Below are positions 47,351-59,929 of a stretch of 64,000 nt of DNA, piece by piece. Origin of the DNA: Oxytricha trifallax (Eukaryota; Ciliophora; Spirotrichea; Sporadotrichida; Oxytrichidae); assembly GCA_000711775.1 (NCBI GenBank), contig ARYC01001376.1, positions 1-64,000 of the forward strand, read 5' to 3'. The stretch's first letter is position 1. The number at the start of each line of letters is the position of its first letter. Made by a program: the position numbers and the translations under genes. Below the pieces are notes generated by a model. It was not told the origin of the DNA and did not search any database. It saw only the letters and a program-made list of their open reading frames with translations.

Positions 47351-48856
47351 ATTTCTAGGTAGTCAAAAAAAAATTAAAATTATAATTAACACTAAATAGA
47401 AAAATAGGCAAAGTAATAATCGATCATAATTTAGTTTCTTAAGAAATTCAAAATTTTCTGTAATTAATTATGACTTATTAAAACGTCCTGAGAAATATAA
47501 AAATTAAAACAACAATTATATTGACAATTTGTGCAAATATTATTAATAATTTTTTTATTCTTATTTTTAAATGATTCCCAAAGATAAAATTAAGATCAAC
47601 AATAAAAATTATATCTGGCAAAAATTATTTGTGATAATTAAAATATAGTTTAAATTAGTTTTTAATTAAAGCATTAAAACTTAAAACTAGTGCATAGCAA
47701 CATTTTAAAATATAAATTTTTTCAACAAGATAATTATTTAATATTGGAAAAGCATAGCATTAAGCATTATAAAGAGACCAGATATAGTTTGGTTATTGAC
47801 ATTATTGGCAACTATGAACTTAAAAATGACTTCAAGAACCCACAGATAGCAATCAGAGATCACAGACATTATTTTTTACTGACTTTTAAATGTAAATAAT
47901 TCGTTCATTTCATATTCATAATAATCTTTAATTTTTCCTTTCCTTTTATTAAAATTGCATCTCTTAGCAACCCATTCAGATAAATATTATAATAATGATT
48001 AATTTTCTCTCCACTCTAGTCTCACTTACCTGAAATACCTTAATTAATATCCTTTTTCCTTCTAAATCTTAAAGAAATATTTAAGATATCTACTAATTTT
48101 AAAATTAAAATCCTTTTTTCCTCAAATTATCTTCATTTATCATTTACCAAAAAACTGGATGATAAAATTTAGATGATAAATATATAAAAAAAATACATCT
48201 TCATATTTTATAGAGTTTAATATGTATGAAGAGAATTTAAAGGAAAGAGTATATTTTTAAGCATTAATCCTAATAGTTCAATTTAAATTTAATTTAAATA
48301 AATTTTAATCTAAATATATATTTTAATATAAATAAACTTCTTCTACTCAAGTGATATTAAGAATGCGATTATGTAAAATAATGCTTCTTGAATAAACTTA
48401 ATGTTATTATTCAATATTTATCTGCATTTAATTGTCATTAAATGGCACTTTAAAATTAATTACTTATTTCTTTCAATTGACCTTCTTGAAAGAAGAGTCT
48501 TTTCTTTTAAATTATTAGAAAGATAATATTGAAAATGCCTCTTCCATGTTAATTAATTTCTATTTAGGCAAGATATTTTTCTCAAAATTTTAATGCAATT
48601 AAATTACAGAAGTATTTAATAAGGTCCTTTAATTAATTATATAATTTTATACTTTACAATATTAAAAAAGATTATTAACTAAATTGCTTTAATATCTTGC
48701 AATTGATGAAGTACTCTAAAAAGCTTTTAAATTGTTTAAAAATTAATTGCAAGTTTGAATAATTCAAAATTATTGATAAATAAAAATCTAAGTTTTAAAA
48801 GAAAGTTTATTCATCTCATTAATTTATTTGTATTTATACAAATTAAATTAGGTTGA
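47351..48856. other. A+T-rich spacer
   Basis: A plus-strand frame at 47690-47899 (GTG start, contains KHYKETRYSLVIDIIGNYEL) is somewhat protein-like but short and unsupported. Nothing else seen. Confidence 0.35.
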
Positions 48857-49405
48857 TACTAAAAAGAACTGTGTCGATAAGTCGACATAGCACACATTCC
48901 AAGCAAACAGTCTCTCAACCATAGTTCCTCTAAATGGGTTCGAACTAAAAGCTCTTTCAACGACGAAGCACCATCTGAGTGCAAAGTTATAAATGGACAA
49001 GATGATCACCATTGTGAAACAGACAGTGAAATGTCAGACAATAAATTCAACCTATAAGCTTACCCTACTAAAGACCCCGAATACTATATGTACGACAGTG
49101 ACAACTCAGACTCAGAAATGGAGGACGATGAATTAGAATCCTTCCCTCTGGACAACAACTAAGTAGCTCTATACAGCAAAATCTTTGACTGGCACAAAAA
49201 TATTTCTCTACCAAAGATGAAAAATAACTTGATGTAACAAGTACTTGTCACACCAACATATTAAACAGGACTCGATTGGTAAGTCCCCAACTACATACCT
49301 CCTACAGTTAACTCTTTCTAAAAGAAAGGAATCTTCAAACAACATATTTCAACAATCTTACATGCAAAGAAGACTTACATATCAATAAACTCTCAGAACA
49401 AGTGA
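48857..49405 (+). CDS. Acidic protein ORF, possible retroposon ORF
   Basis: Stop-to-stop frame of 182 codons without TGA, TAR as Gln. Contains a strongly acidic run (YDSDNSDSEMEDDELES) followed by KIFDWHKNISLPKMKNN. The first in-frame ATG is at 49031, so the true start or an upstream exon is unclear. If UGA were Trp the frame would extend to about 50.3 kb, where a retroposon-like 3' end follows (50385). It could be an ORF1 of a LINE, but no zinc knuckle or RT motif is seen. Confidence 0.42.
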
Positions 49406-50384
49406 AAAGTCAAACAACAGAGATATCAATTAAAACTATGCAGAAAGATTCCACCATAAGCCCTAACATACTTCTTAATTCAATATAACCAAGAGACCCC
49501 TTAACCAAAACCTCACTACTAAGTAGGTTAGAGAAAGTTGCCATAAATAAGAACGGAACTTGAGGGAAAAATCAAATTTTTTACCAAACCCTAACTAACC
49601 TGCCAAAAGACTTTATTTCTTTAATACCAATAAAAGAGACCGACCAGACTCCCAAAGATGTGACCAGGAAAACATAACCTCTTCTATCTAAAAGGAAACT
49701 AGTACCTAAGAGAAAGCTCAAGAATTGCCAAAGGAGTCACTCCTTGACAAATACCAGAAATTAGATATGTCCTAATCATGGGTACTAAATAGGGGCTGCG
49801 CTAATGCGTCACGTCTAGACGACACATCAGAATCTGCCCAGATTCTGATCAACTCTTCAACGAAACCCAAAACTCTCCTAAATAGTATCACATATTCAAT
49901 AGGCATTAGGCTAGCAATACTACACAGAACAAATGAAGTCTAAACAAAACTACAAATGAGTAAATTCTAAAACTTTCAACCAAATAAAATTAGATACCAA
50001 TTACTTTGAAGACTAATAGACTTCAAAGAAGTTAACACTCATCCTCATTTTGAATAATGGGAAACCTATTAACTTAACTAACTCAGCCCTTTGTTCTAAG
50101 CTGAGTTGTAATTAAGAAGCATAAGAAAGAGCACTTCTAACCAACACACTTTAATAAAGTGAAAATAAAAATCAAATAGTTGGTAAACATCATGAGACAA
50201 ACCATTTAACTCTGAACTTCAGAACAAGATAGAGACACAGAAAGGAACACATAAAAGAAAAAGAAATGGTTAGACAAAAATGAAAGAGAAGTTAATTGTT
50301 TTAAATGAAAAGGTTAATTTCCATATTAACTAATCACATATAACTTAAAAGGGCTTGACCTTAAAAATATTATCATATATAAAG
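49406..50384 (+). other. Downstream continuation of the 49-kb island
   Basis: G+C-richer than the flanks. The same frame continues with seven TGAs (segments such as IPEIRYVLIMGTKQGLRQ). Either a UGA=Trp gene or a decayed one. Confidence 0.3.
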
Positions 50385-50440
50385 ATCGGGGGTTCCTAGA
50401 GACCTCAATGTGATCTAATTATTATTATTATTATTTGTAT
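50385..50440 (+). repeat. Retroposon 3' end with (ATT)n tail
   Basis: GGGGTTCCTAGAGACCTCA matches the SINE end GGGGTCCTGGAGGCCTCA at 28.99 kb in all but a few positions and is followed by an ATT tract (about seven units). Confidence 0.55.
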
Positions 50441-53400
50441 TTATATTTCTTAGGCAAAAGAATATATAGACTCAAGCAAAATTACATAAAATTATATAAA
50501 TTTTGTTTAAAATACTTTAATTATCTTGAAAAGAATTTAATCTTATAGGTCATTGATAGTTCAATAATTTTTTTTAAGTTATTTATTTCAATTATTTTGA
50601 AATTGAAATTACTCTTGTATTTCCATAAGAGTTTATAATTATAATTTTGCATATGAGTGCTTAGTAATTTCGAGTGTCTTCAGTAATCTATCAACTCCGA
50701 ATATCAATACCCTATTATTTAAAATGAGGATATTAAACTCACAAATTTATTTAATGTTAAATTCCTTTGAATCTTGGAATTTATATATTTTATTATTAAC
50801 AATTCATTGTAATCTTTTTATAAAATAGCCTCAATGAATATTATATTCTATGAAGTTTTTTAGTTTATTTTGGCATATTATTAAATGAATTAATATTTGT
50901 AATAATCATTTCTTTCCACTCACCATTCTTTCTTTATCAAATGACTAATTTAATTCTTGTATAATATATTGAAATACATATTAATAATTGTTTTAAGATT
51001 GCTTGTAGAGATTAATTGTTATAGTAGAAGATAAGTTTGTCTATCTTTGTTCTAATTTATGATTTAAGGGACATTATTATTTCATTAATATCATATTTTC
51101 TATAAGACAGAACGTGATAAGATGTCATATACTTCTCCAGTTAGTTTTAAAGCTTATATCATTTTTTTAAATAGTTATTTTCTTGGAATTGATGCTGAAT
51201 TAATTTGGTTGAAATTTATTAGTAAAGTAATTCATCAAATATCTATCATAATATCCTCATTTTTTTAAAAATATTATATTGATTTTTTATATATAAATAT
51301 AAATTTTTAGTTGTAGTAGTAAAATAATCTATGTAAAACACAAAAATGAATCAAGTAATTACTCTTCAAATAATATAAAGACATTTAGCGCAACTCGAAT
51401 TTTTTCAGTGATACTTCTCTTCAATTACCATTTCCTTTTAATTATTTTTATTTCTTCTTAATTTCCTCAATTATTAAACAACTCTTTCTCTTTCTTTTTT
51501 CTTTTCTCCAGGATCAAGTGTCTTATTACTATGGTTTAATTCATTATTTTTGTTTCCATTATAAATTCTAAATATACAGGCATCCTTCAATCACTGATAA
51601 ATCCACACGAGTTCGCTTAATTCTCTTTCTTGTAACTCCATCACTATTTCCATTTCGGTTTTGCTGAAGTTATCAATAACCATTTCATCCTTAGTATCTA
51701 CAAGCTTCGACTGTGTTTAGTTATAAGATCACATATATTCATTCACTCTAAATTATATAGATTCACTTTATTATTCTTGCATTCTTCAGCATTTCTTCTT
51801 CTTTCATGTCAAATCTTGATCTCCCAAATTCCATCTTCTTAAACCCACCTTGAAGTTTAGCATCATGCAGTTCCACTACAACCGGGACCAATATTTCCAA
51901 ATATTTGAAAAACCGCCTCATTAGGAAATTCAATAATAGTGAGGATAGTTATATTGCCACAGTTCTTCTAATCAAAGCTTTGATTGGTATCTGTTATTAT
52001 TAATACCTCATCTCTTCATATTCTATACTAACAGTTTCTATTAACAACTCATATTATTTTACAATATTGCTAGACTTCCCCCACTTTCCTTGGGTCATAT
52101 ACCTCTACCACTCTTAATTTATTCTAAATCTTCAAGACAACCCAATTTTTGCAGTTCTTTGCAAACCCTAAATAGCAAATTGGTATTAAAATCTCTCATT
52201 CTTTTCCATTTGTATCCAACAGTATTTGCTATTATCCATATTCTATTTAATAGTTTCTATTGTCTTAACTATTTTTGCAATACTTGCTCTCTTATAGTAA
52301 TATAGGACAGTATTAATTCAATATTACTTAACCACAGTTCTTCAATTTTATTCATGAAATGATTTCTTGGCATCATATCATTTTATCCCCACTCTTGTTT
52401 ATTCTATTCCCAATGTCTATTTTTTTCTTTGATAAAAGTTAGTCATCTTCTTATCCTCTCTTTTTCGTATATTATTTATCTAAATATTTCCTCACCAGAG
52501 CTATATGAATTTATTTGTAAATAATTCATATATGTTTAAATATTAATTACAAATATAGTATTATTGTTGAGATTATTAAATTTAAATTTCTATTTTAATA
52601 TCCAATTTATCATAGAAAACATGAATGACGCTCAATCATACCTTCCTCAAAGGTTAACAAATTATAATCTTTTGTTACTTATCTCTTTCTATTATATATT
52701 TAATTTTTGTTTTTATTTAGTATCTTTCATTCTTGACTAAGTTGAAATAAGTGGTTTTATCTTTATTTTTTTATATCTATTGTTGCTAGATTCATATTGA
52801 TTGAAGTAGATATGGCTCTTTAAATATAATCTACATAATCAAAAGCAATATTTATATTTGAAAAACATACAGCTAAATGTACACCTTCATACTAAACATT
52901 AAAGTTGGCAACATTTATATTTTGTTGCTTATTTATAGTTTCCATACTGTAAATTTGCTGAGTTAATGTAAATTAACTAATTAATGTTTTTGGGCATAAT
53001 ATGATTGGTATAAACTCTGATTATTGTAAATAAGGATCTTGCTTTAAATCTATAATTTAGTGTTAATAGCCTTTTATACAAGAAAAAAATATAAAAAAAT
53101 TGAGATTTCTTGGGAGACATAATGAATTTTTCAATGTTTAAATAAAGAACTAATCGGATTTATTATTTCACTAAAAATGCTTATAATAACGTTATTAACT
53201 TTACTGTTTGTGATCATAAATGGAGAACGAAAAGTGAATTTTCAATAATTATAATTAAATTTATTTTAAAGTATATGTGAGTTTAAAAAAATAATAAATT
53301 CTTTAAAGGCAAACTATGATTGTAATATAAATATTTAAAATTATCTAAAAATTTATTTTATATTTATTCTCACTTTCATAATAACAAGATATGGTAATTT

Positions 53401-53734
53401 TTTAAATTCTAAGAATTGTATAAATTAAGTAAAATAATAATATATAAAAAGATTTTCTCAAAATTATCATAAATTGCAATTTTATTTATATAAATAATTG
53501 TAATAAATATGAAAGATATTAAATCTCATTTATATAAAAATAAATGAGATGCAATTTATTGACTAAATCTATGTGATAATTTGATTTTAAATGTATAATA
53601 TATTTATTCAAATATATTATAAATATATATTTATTCTGCTGACTTTTTTACAAATTATTATACTTATTATATTATAATAAGTGAATATTTTAGTTTTTTT
53701 GAATATTGATAAATTAAATATATCTATTAAATTA
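50441..53734. other. A+T-rich region with a weak minus-strand coding signal
   Basis: 51.35-52.1 kb is slightly richer in G+C. Minus-strand frames contain protein-like runs (for example DEMVIDNFSKTEMEIVMELQ and LHDAKLQGGFKKMEFGRSRF) but in different frames and without family motifs. A degraded gene or element is possible. The rest is featureless. Confidence 0.3.
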
Positions 53735-54150
53735 TTGTAAGAATATATTCGAAATTGGGAAATTAATTTAAATTAAATTAATTATATATCAAAATCGTGG
53801 CAGTTAAAGTTGGCCGATTTAAACGATCTTGGGCTCATTTGATAGAGAATTTAAAATTAGCTGGACTTTACTATTGGCGGTACTATTTTATTGCATCCCT
53901 GGAGCGAGAAAACTCGACTTTAATTAAACGCATCTAAATTCATTAAATTATACCCTCACATTAAAGTCGAGTTATCTCGCTCCAGGGATGCGATAAAATA
54001 GTACCGCCAATACTAAAGTCCAGCTAATTTTAAATTCTCTATCGAATGAGCCCAAAATCATTTAAATTGGCCAACTTTAACTGCCAAGATTTTGATTTTA
54101 TAATTAATTTAATTTAAATTAATTTCCCAATTTCGAATGTATTCCTACAA
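53735..54150. mobile_element. MITE family A, copy 3
   Basis: 416-bp palindrome with ends TTGTAAGAATATATTCGAAA / ...ATTCCTACAA, TA on both sides (53733-53734, 54151-54152) and the internal GGAGCGAGA core. No coding capacity. Confidence 0.88.
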
Positions 54151-54539
54151 TATTAAAGAAAATATTAAAGATAAATATAGTTTAAGACACAACTAGCATA
54201 ACAATAATGTTATATATCTTTAAAATATACTAATGTCTCCTGATAGTAAATTGCAAATTAAATTTAAATAAATAGGATTTGCATGGATAAGCAAAGATAT
54301 TTTTGTATAAAATAATATAAAATGTAAAAAGGTATCACGAAATATATAAGATTCGGATATAAAGAGTTGAATTAGCAGAAAAGCAGCAATGAACCGAAGA
54401 AAGTATAAACAAAAGAGAAATTAAAATAAAGATACTAAATTCAAAAAAGTAAAGTAATATATTCGAGAGAAAATAAAAAAATACAGCTGACATGCGCATA
54501 ATTATCTTAAATAATTGAATAAATTACAATTTCAATAGT

Positions 54540-55225
54540 GAACTTTGTTAATTGCTGGGTGTTGTGCCAATCTCACTCAGGACTTTTTAATAAAGTTTTC
54601 TACTACACTTAGGCCTGTTGAGGGTAGGCAGGGGGTTGCTGGGTTCACCGCATTAGAGGCAAGTCGGCGGGGTTCAATCTGTCATATCATAGACTCCTCG
54701 AGTCGTCTGCACGCTAAGGATTTCCCTGCATTAGATGAGCTTTCTGGCGTGAGTTCAGCTTCATAGGTAATAGGGAGCAGGATGAAGATGGTGATCAGCC
54801 TTCAAAAGTGAGACGATGAGAACTATAGAAGCCAACAATAATTATTTTCCTCCCACACCAGGTCGGGTTAATAAGGCTACCACAGCGAAAGGACAAAGAC
54901 TACTATCTCAGAAGCAGGGAACCTGGTAAGAGATTTCACCAGTCCCCCTTTTTATTGTTTACAGGAAGCAGATCTCTGCGAGCTCTGCGGTAGAAACTCC
55001 TAGTTCACTAGTCTCTAATCTCGTATGCATCTCGGAAACAGAGAAAGGTGTAATTGAGGCGAGGTGATTTTTCGGAACTTTTTATAGTTCACGACTAGCC
55101 ACGTCATTGATTGCCACGTCAACTCACTTCATATACGTCAACGTCACAACTAAGATTGATGGTTTAATTTTAGTATTAAACAGTGAATATGTTAAATTTT
55201 AATTTTAAGCTTACTCATTAATCAT
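54540..55225 (+). mobile_element. Retroposon E, copy 2
   Basis: Full-length homologue of copy 1 (32703-33341) in the opposite orientation. Shared landmarks include TTAATTGCTGGGTG, TTCACCGCATTAG, AAAAGTGAGACGATGAGAAC, TTTTCCTCCCACACCAG and TCTCGTATGCATCTCGG. A possible intron is intact here (GTAAGAG...TTTACAG, about 54927-54965) but has lost its donor in copy 1. The 3' tail is degenerate and no target duplication is evident. The plus ORF at 54545-54766 lies inside it. Confidence 0.75.
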
Positions 55226-55439
55226 AAAAAATTAAGTAAACTCTTCATTTCTAAGATGTGTAGAATTTCGAAGAGATTTTACTTTGTGAAATCTTAGGCG
55301 AATAGCTCATAAATTTTAGTAATTTAATTAAAAAAGTAATATTAACATGGATAAGCTTTAGTTTGGAATATATTTAAAAATGTAATTTTAATTTTGTATG
55401 AAAACATTGATTTTAGATAATTATTTTTAATTAATAATA

Positions 55440-55815
55440 AAAATAAATAAGTTTATTGGATGTTAAATTTCTCTTAGATTAGACAATATATTTTTGTATT
55501 TTAGAAAGCCTATTCAACTTAACTTTATTTTTTCAGTTCCCCTCTATCGCATTGTTTAAGCGAGATAACTCATCTATAATTATGGGTGCTTTGTTTTGAT
55601 TTATTTATTTTGATACCATAAATACATATATATTTTTTTTGGTTCTAGATATGCGATTGAGTAGTTCAGCCAATAGTAAATTTACTACATTTTTTAATTT
55701 TCTAACGATAAAGTAACATATTGAGTTTTCTAGGACAAATTTAACTTCCAAGAATTTTATATATTTTATTATTATATTTAAAATAATTTCTAATTTTAAA
55801 TATACTCCTACAATA
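55440..55815. mobile_element. MITE family A, decayed copy 5
   Basis: Keeps GCGAGATAACTC, CCAATAGTAAA and the right end ATACTCCTACAATAAT of family A, but with many changes. The left end is not recognisable. Confidence 0.6.
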
Positions 55816-57279
55816 ATTCTTTTTTTAATTATCTTAAATAGTTTGTTTTTTAATTATAATGTTGTTCTTTTTAATGTTCCTTTATATAAATTAATCTATT
55901 ATTACTTAATTTTTAATTTAATTCCCCTGTTATGAATTTCTATTGCAAATCTTTTACATTTGTATTCACATTTAATTTTTTGTAATAAAATTCTTATGTG
56001 TTTCTAATTTTTTTAAAATTTAAATAAGTTAATTGGTATATCCCATAGCTATACTTAATTAAAAGAATTGATTCTAATTAAATTTTTATTGAAAAAGTTC
56101 TGATTTAAAATTATATAATGCACATTTTGCATTATAATATAATTTATTAAATATGAGCATGATTTATGTGCTTACCTGAAACCTTATTAAAGCAAAAACT
56201 ACTCTTCTATCTTGAAGGAGAAGCAAAATAATTATAAAAATATTTCATTAAAATAAATATCAATAATCTACTGATATTTAAATTTTTTTAAATTATTCTA
56301 TGCTTTTTATATATTTCAATAACTTTCATTAAAGAAAACTTTTCGTATAAATCAAATTCCTAGATATTTACCATTAAAATTATAATAAAATTCAATAATA
56401 TAACCAAAATTCAGAATTTTTAGATACAAAGCTGAACAATTAAACTTATTAATACTTTGGAAACAGAAGTTCTTTTAATAATAAGAAAAAAAGAAACATA
56501 AATGAGTTAAATAAGAGTTCAGGTAGTTGAAACCAAAAACTATAAATATTAGTGCTTATATATAAAAATAGAAATTTTATTTATTAAGTCAATAAAAGTT
56601 GCGTATTTATTTATTTGTATAATGAAGTAATTTAGCTAAATAAATATAGAATATTTAAACAAAATGCTTGAATACTCTTAATATAATATTGAAGAATTTC
56701 ACAAATATTTGGCAAGCTCATCATGACACATTTATATAGCAGCTTTCTCATTTTTAAATACCTCTACCAATTTTCTCCTTATTAAGCAATAGTAATATTG
56801 CTTATGTTTTTATCTCATGCTCAAAAATATTATTTTTATTAAACTGATTAATATGAGAAACGATTGTAATTCAACTTCTATTTGACCAAGAAAAAAGCTG
56901 AAAGGCCAGAAGACCTTCAAATTTCTTGTGATTTGCTTCAAAATCTTACCTTTTAAATTTTGTAACCAACACTCTAATTGCTCAATTACCTTATTTAATA
57001 TGCTCAATTAAGTGATCTCTTTAATAGATATGATTACCGTATCTCTTTCAACTTCTATTCGACTATGTTTATATTCCAAAGTTATTAATAACTTCTAATT
57101 CCTTTTGCTAAGCCATAAAATCTTACTATCTAAATTCTTTTCCTTATATATTTTATAGTTCTTTAATTAATTTAATTCTTTATCATTTTATTATTATTTA
57201 TCTTTTTTTATTCATAGTTTATTTTTTTAATAATAAGTATTTAATATCTTTTGTATAAATTTATTTTTTTACATATAAT
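55816..57279. other. A+T-rich region containing repeat D copy 2
   Basis: No gene supported. Repeat D copy 2 is listed separately. Confidence 0.45.
56810..57080. repeat. Repeat family D, copy 2
   Basis: Contains GAAAGGCCAGAAGACCTTCA and TTTAATATGCTCAATTAAGT as in copy 1. TGCTCAA recurs near 56818 and 56999, a period of about 180 bp, and a third decayed unit may follow. Minus-strand translations of the two copies are similar (KVFWPF.FFLG), so the unit might derive from a coding repeat. Confidence 0.6.
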
Positions 57280-58497
57280 TTAAATTTTTATTAGATCAAA
57301 CCCCAAGAGTAATTTTTTGAGCAATCGTGGGTTGTAAAAATTAAATAATGCATCGTTATTGCAAAGTGAAAATGAGAAAAATGAAAACCCATTACGAGAA
57401 ATACAAAATGAGTGGAAAGTGAAAATATATTTAGATACGAATATATACAAGAACCATCCCAGTTTCAAGAGGCTGTTCGTCCCATCCCTGATCAGGAAGA
57501 TGTATCTCTGTCGTAAATGCAGGCTTTTGGCCAGATCTCCCTTATGGAGCTCTGACTTAGGGATCTCTGCAGGAGCCTTTACTTGTAAGTTGGAGATACA
57601 CTGATGAACCAATGCCAAGCCACCTCGACCTCCTCGCGACCCTCAGGGGCGGCCTCGACCTCGTCCACAATGCTGTCAAAGGGAGGGATGAACTGCTTGG
57701 TCCTAATCTTTTCATAGTAAGAGAAGATCTTGGCGATTCTGGCGTGGGTCTGGTGCAGTGGGAGCACTCCATTTTTCTATAATCGGATTTGAGTATTAAA
57801 GTTTTAGTTTTAATTAATAAAAATAGGGCAGCTGTTTAAACTATAATAAAACCCTTAATTTAATCTATTAAACGATCAAATTTTTAAACTTACAAAATCT
57901 CCCAGACTTTTTTGCTTTCGAGTTTTTTAGGAAATGTTGAGCTAGAGGGACAAACTTAAGGTTATTTTGTAGCCCTTTAAAATCTAGGAGGAATTTGGGT
58001 ATTCGGGGCACACAGCACACGCCCTGGCGTAGTTGCGCTCCATTTTCTTTTTCCCTAAAATTAGAATAAATATAAATATATTTAATGAATTAAATGATGA
58101 TCCCTTAAATGTAATTGGTCAATGAACTTACCCCTAATCAGGCCTCCTTGAGGCTCAGGTGGCGGTGGCGATGTCGACCAAGGAATAAGCGAAGGCGCCG
58201 GTGAGCCAGCCCATGTCGACATTAGGCGTTAAAAATTATAGTTATCAGGGGTGCCTAGAACGTCCTTCTTCCTGAGTGGCTCAGGATGGCAAGCCTGTTT
58301 GACCTTGTGGGGGAAAAGCGTTCAGCGCTAATCAGTTCTCCTTCTCTGGCTTAGAAGAAATCTCTAAATGAATTCGTAATAGCGCTTGAAGAAATCCGTG
58401 AGGGTGTAGGCGTCACTGGCCGAGGGGGGCTCTTATGTACATCTCCTGGAGGTCTTTATCAGCTGGCCTTTTGCTGGGCTTTTTTAGAGATTCTTAG
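57280..58497 (-). pseudogene. Broken or multi-exon gene downstream of the 59-kb gene
   Basis: G+C-rich and protein-like but not in one frame. Successive minus-strand pieces are DAYTLTDFFKRYYEFI (about 58.4 kb), FLLDFKGLQNNLKFVPLAQH (about 57.95 kb), KIFSYYEKIRTKQFIPPFDS with VDEVEAAPEGREEVEVAWHW (about 57.65-57.7 kb), and PAEIPKSELHKGDLAKSLHL (about 57.55 kb). Candidate introns are GTAAGTTCATT...AATTTTAG near 58.1 kb and GTAAGTTT...CAG near 57.85 kb. Other frame changes look like single-base indels. No family recognised. Confidence 0.4.
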
Positions 58498-59187
58498 TCA
58501 TTAGGTTATTAGTTGAGTGACCGTTAGGGATTTGTTTGTTATGTTCTTAGGTTGTTTTATTTTCTCTAGTAATTCGTTCAGTTATCGATGCAAGTCTGGA
58601 GACAGGCAGCTCACTGATGAGGAGTTAGGCGTAGAATCGGCACATTCTGAACCTGCATCCGCTGAGGGCGTCCTATCCATCTGAGCATCAGATTGTCTCA
58701 TTGTCTCGTCCATGGAGGTTTAAGGGTTAGCCGTTAGGGTTTTTGCCTATAGGTAGTCTAGGAGGCCACCTCCTACCTCGGTCTCGTCATCTCTAGTGGG
58801 TACTGCCCCTCTTGCTCCTATGGTCTCGTCCCTCGTTTCGTCATACAGCACCTCCTTCCCATCGTTGGCGTCCCTGGTGAAGGTGAGCTTGCGCACCGAG
58901 AATCGTAGTTCTATAGCACTGTCCAGCGTCTCCTTGTAATGGGTGATAACATTTTTGCCAAAGATGGTGGTGGCAATGTCCTGGATCTCTCTGGGGGATC
59001 TCTTGAAGGTCGACATGCTGTCCAGGAGGTATCGGAGCCTGGTGTCGAAGATGGCCACATCTGGTATTGGTGATGGCTCTATTTGGGCACGGAGGGTGGG
59101 TGGCAGCAGGTGGGGGTGGAGCTCCACCGATGAGGACGAGAGGAAAGGTACGATCCTGTGAGATAATTGATTCTCAGGGCTCAGCAT
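58498..59187 (-). CDS. Unknown protein, 229 residues, from a G+C-rich island
   Basis: ATG 59187 to TGA 58498, no internal TGA, TAR as Gln. N-terminal MLSPENQLSHRIVPFLSS, then TFKRSPREIQDIATTIFGKN and ELRFSVRKLTFTRDANDGKE, an acidic segment and a helical C-terminus (HRQLNELLEKIKQPKN). The stop overlaps an ATG of the next frame (ATGA), which could mean a one-base change rather than a true end. Not recognised. The block upstream of the start (59.26-59.40 kb) is shared with the 22.9-kb island, so the two may belong to one family of elements or co-regulated genes. Confidence 0.5.
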
Positions 59188-59254
59188 CTTTAAATGTGGC
59201 AGAGATATTGATAATAATAATTAAGGCTTAATATTCTCAAATAAAATTTAATTA

Positions 59255-59400
59255 AATCAGGCCTTAAAAGTTGGTTGTTTTTGATTATTTATAGTAGGCC
59301 TATATATATATATTAGTACTTTAATAATTTTACATAAAGCAACCAAAGTTCTTATAATAATTAAAATACTATATTTATTGAAAATTCAAATTCAACTTAA
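59255..59400. repeat. Upstream block shared with 22.94-23.11 kb
   Basis: Same order of motifs: GGTTGTTTTTG, TATAGTAGG, TA tract, TTAGTACTT, TTATAATAATTAAAA. It lies 5' of the 59187 start. Confidence 0.5.
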
Positions 59401-59929
59401 TTCAAAAAATACTCTTGGGGTTTTATATCATTTTTTTAATCTTTTAATAATATTTTTTATATATATGCATTTATGTTTAATAATTTTTTTATTTTCTTTT
59501 TTTCATTATAAATCTTTAATTTTATTTTGAAACTTGAGACATTAATTTCTTTAATATTATTTAGTTTAATATTTATATTTTATCTTTTTTAATCTTTTCT
59601 CTTTTATTGTTTATTTTTTCCCTTTCTTTACTTAATAAATATCACTCTTTATTATTTATACTTGTTTTTAATTTTATTCTTAATTATTTTTTTAAAAAAA
59701 TCTTTTCTTATTTTAAAAGATGATTTCTTATTTTATTTAATTGACATATTTTTTAGTTAACTGTATTTCTCTCTTTTTATTATTCGATGAATAGATGTTA
59801 TAATTAATTGTAATCTCTATAGCAAAGCATGTCATCTATTTTTAAAAATAAAAATGATTGAATTATTTTTGAATTGTTTATTTAAGTTTCAAAAATCATA
59901 TAAATAGAGTGATTAATTAAGTCCTAATA
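59401..59929. other. A+T-rich spacer
   Basis: T-rich low-complexity sequence; nothing recognised. Confidence 0.5.
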
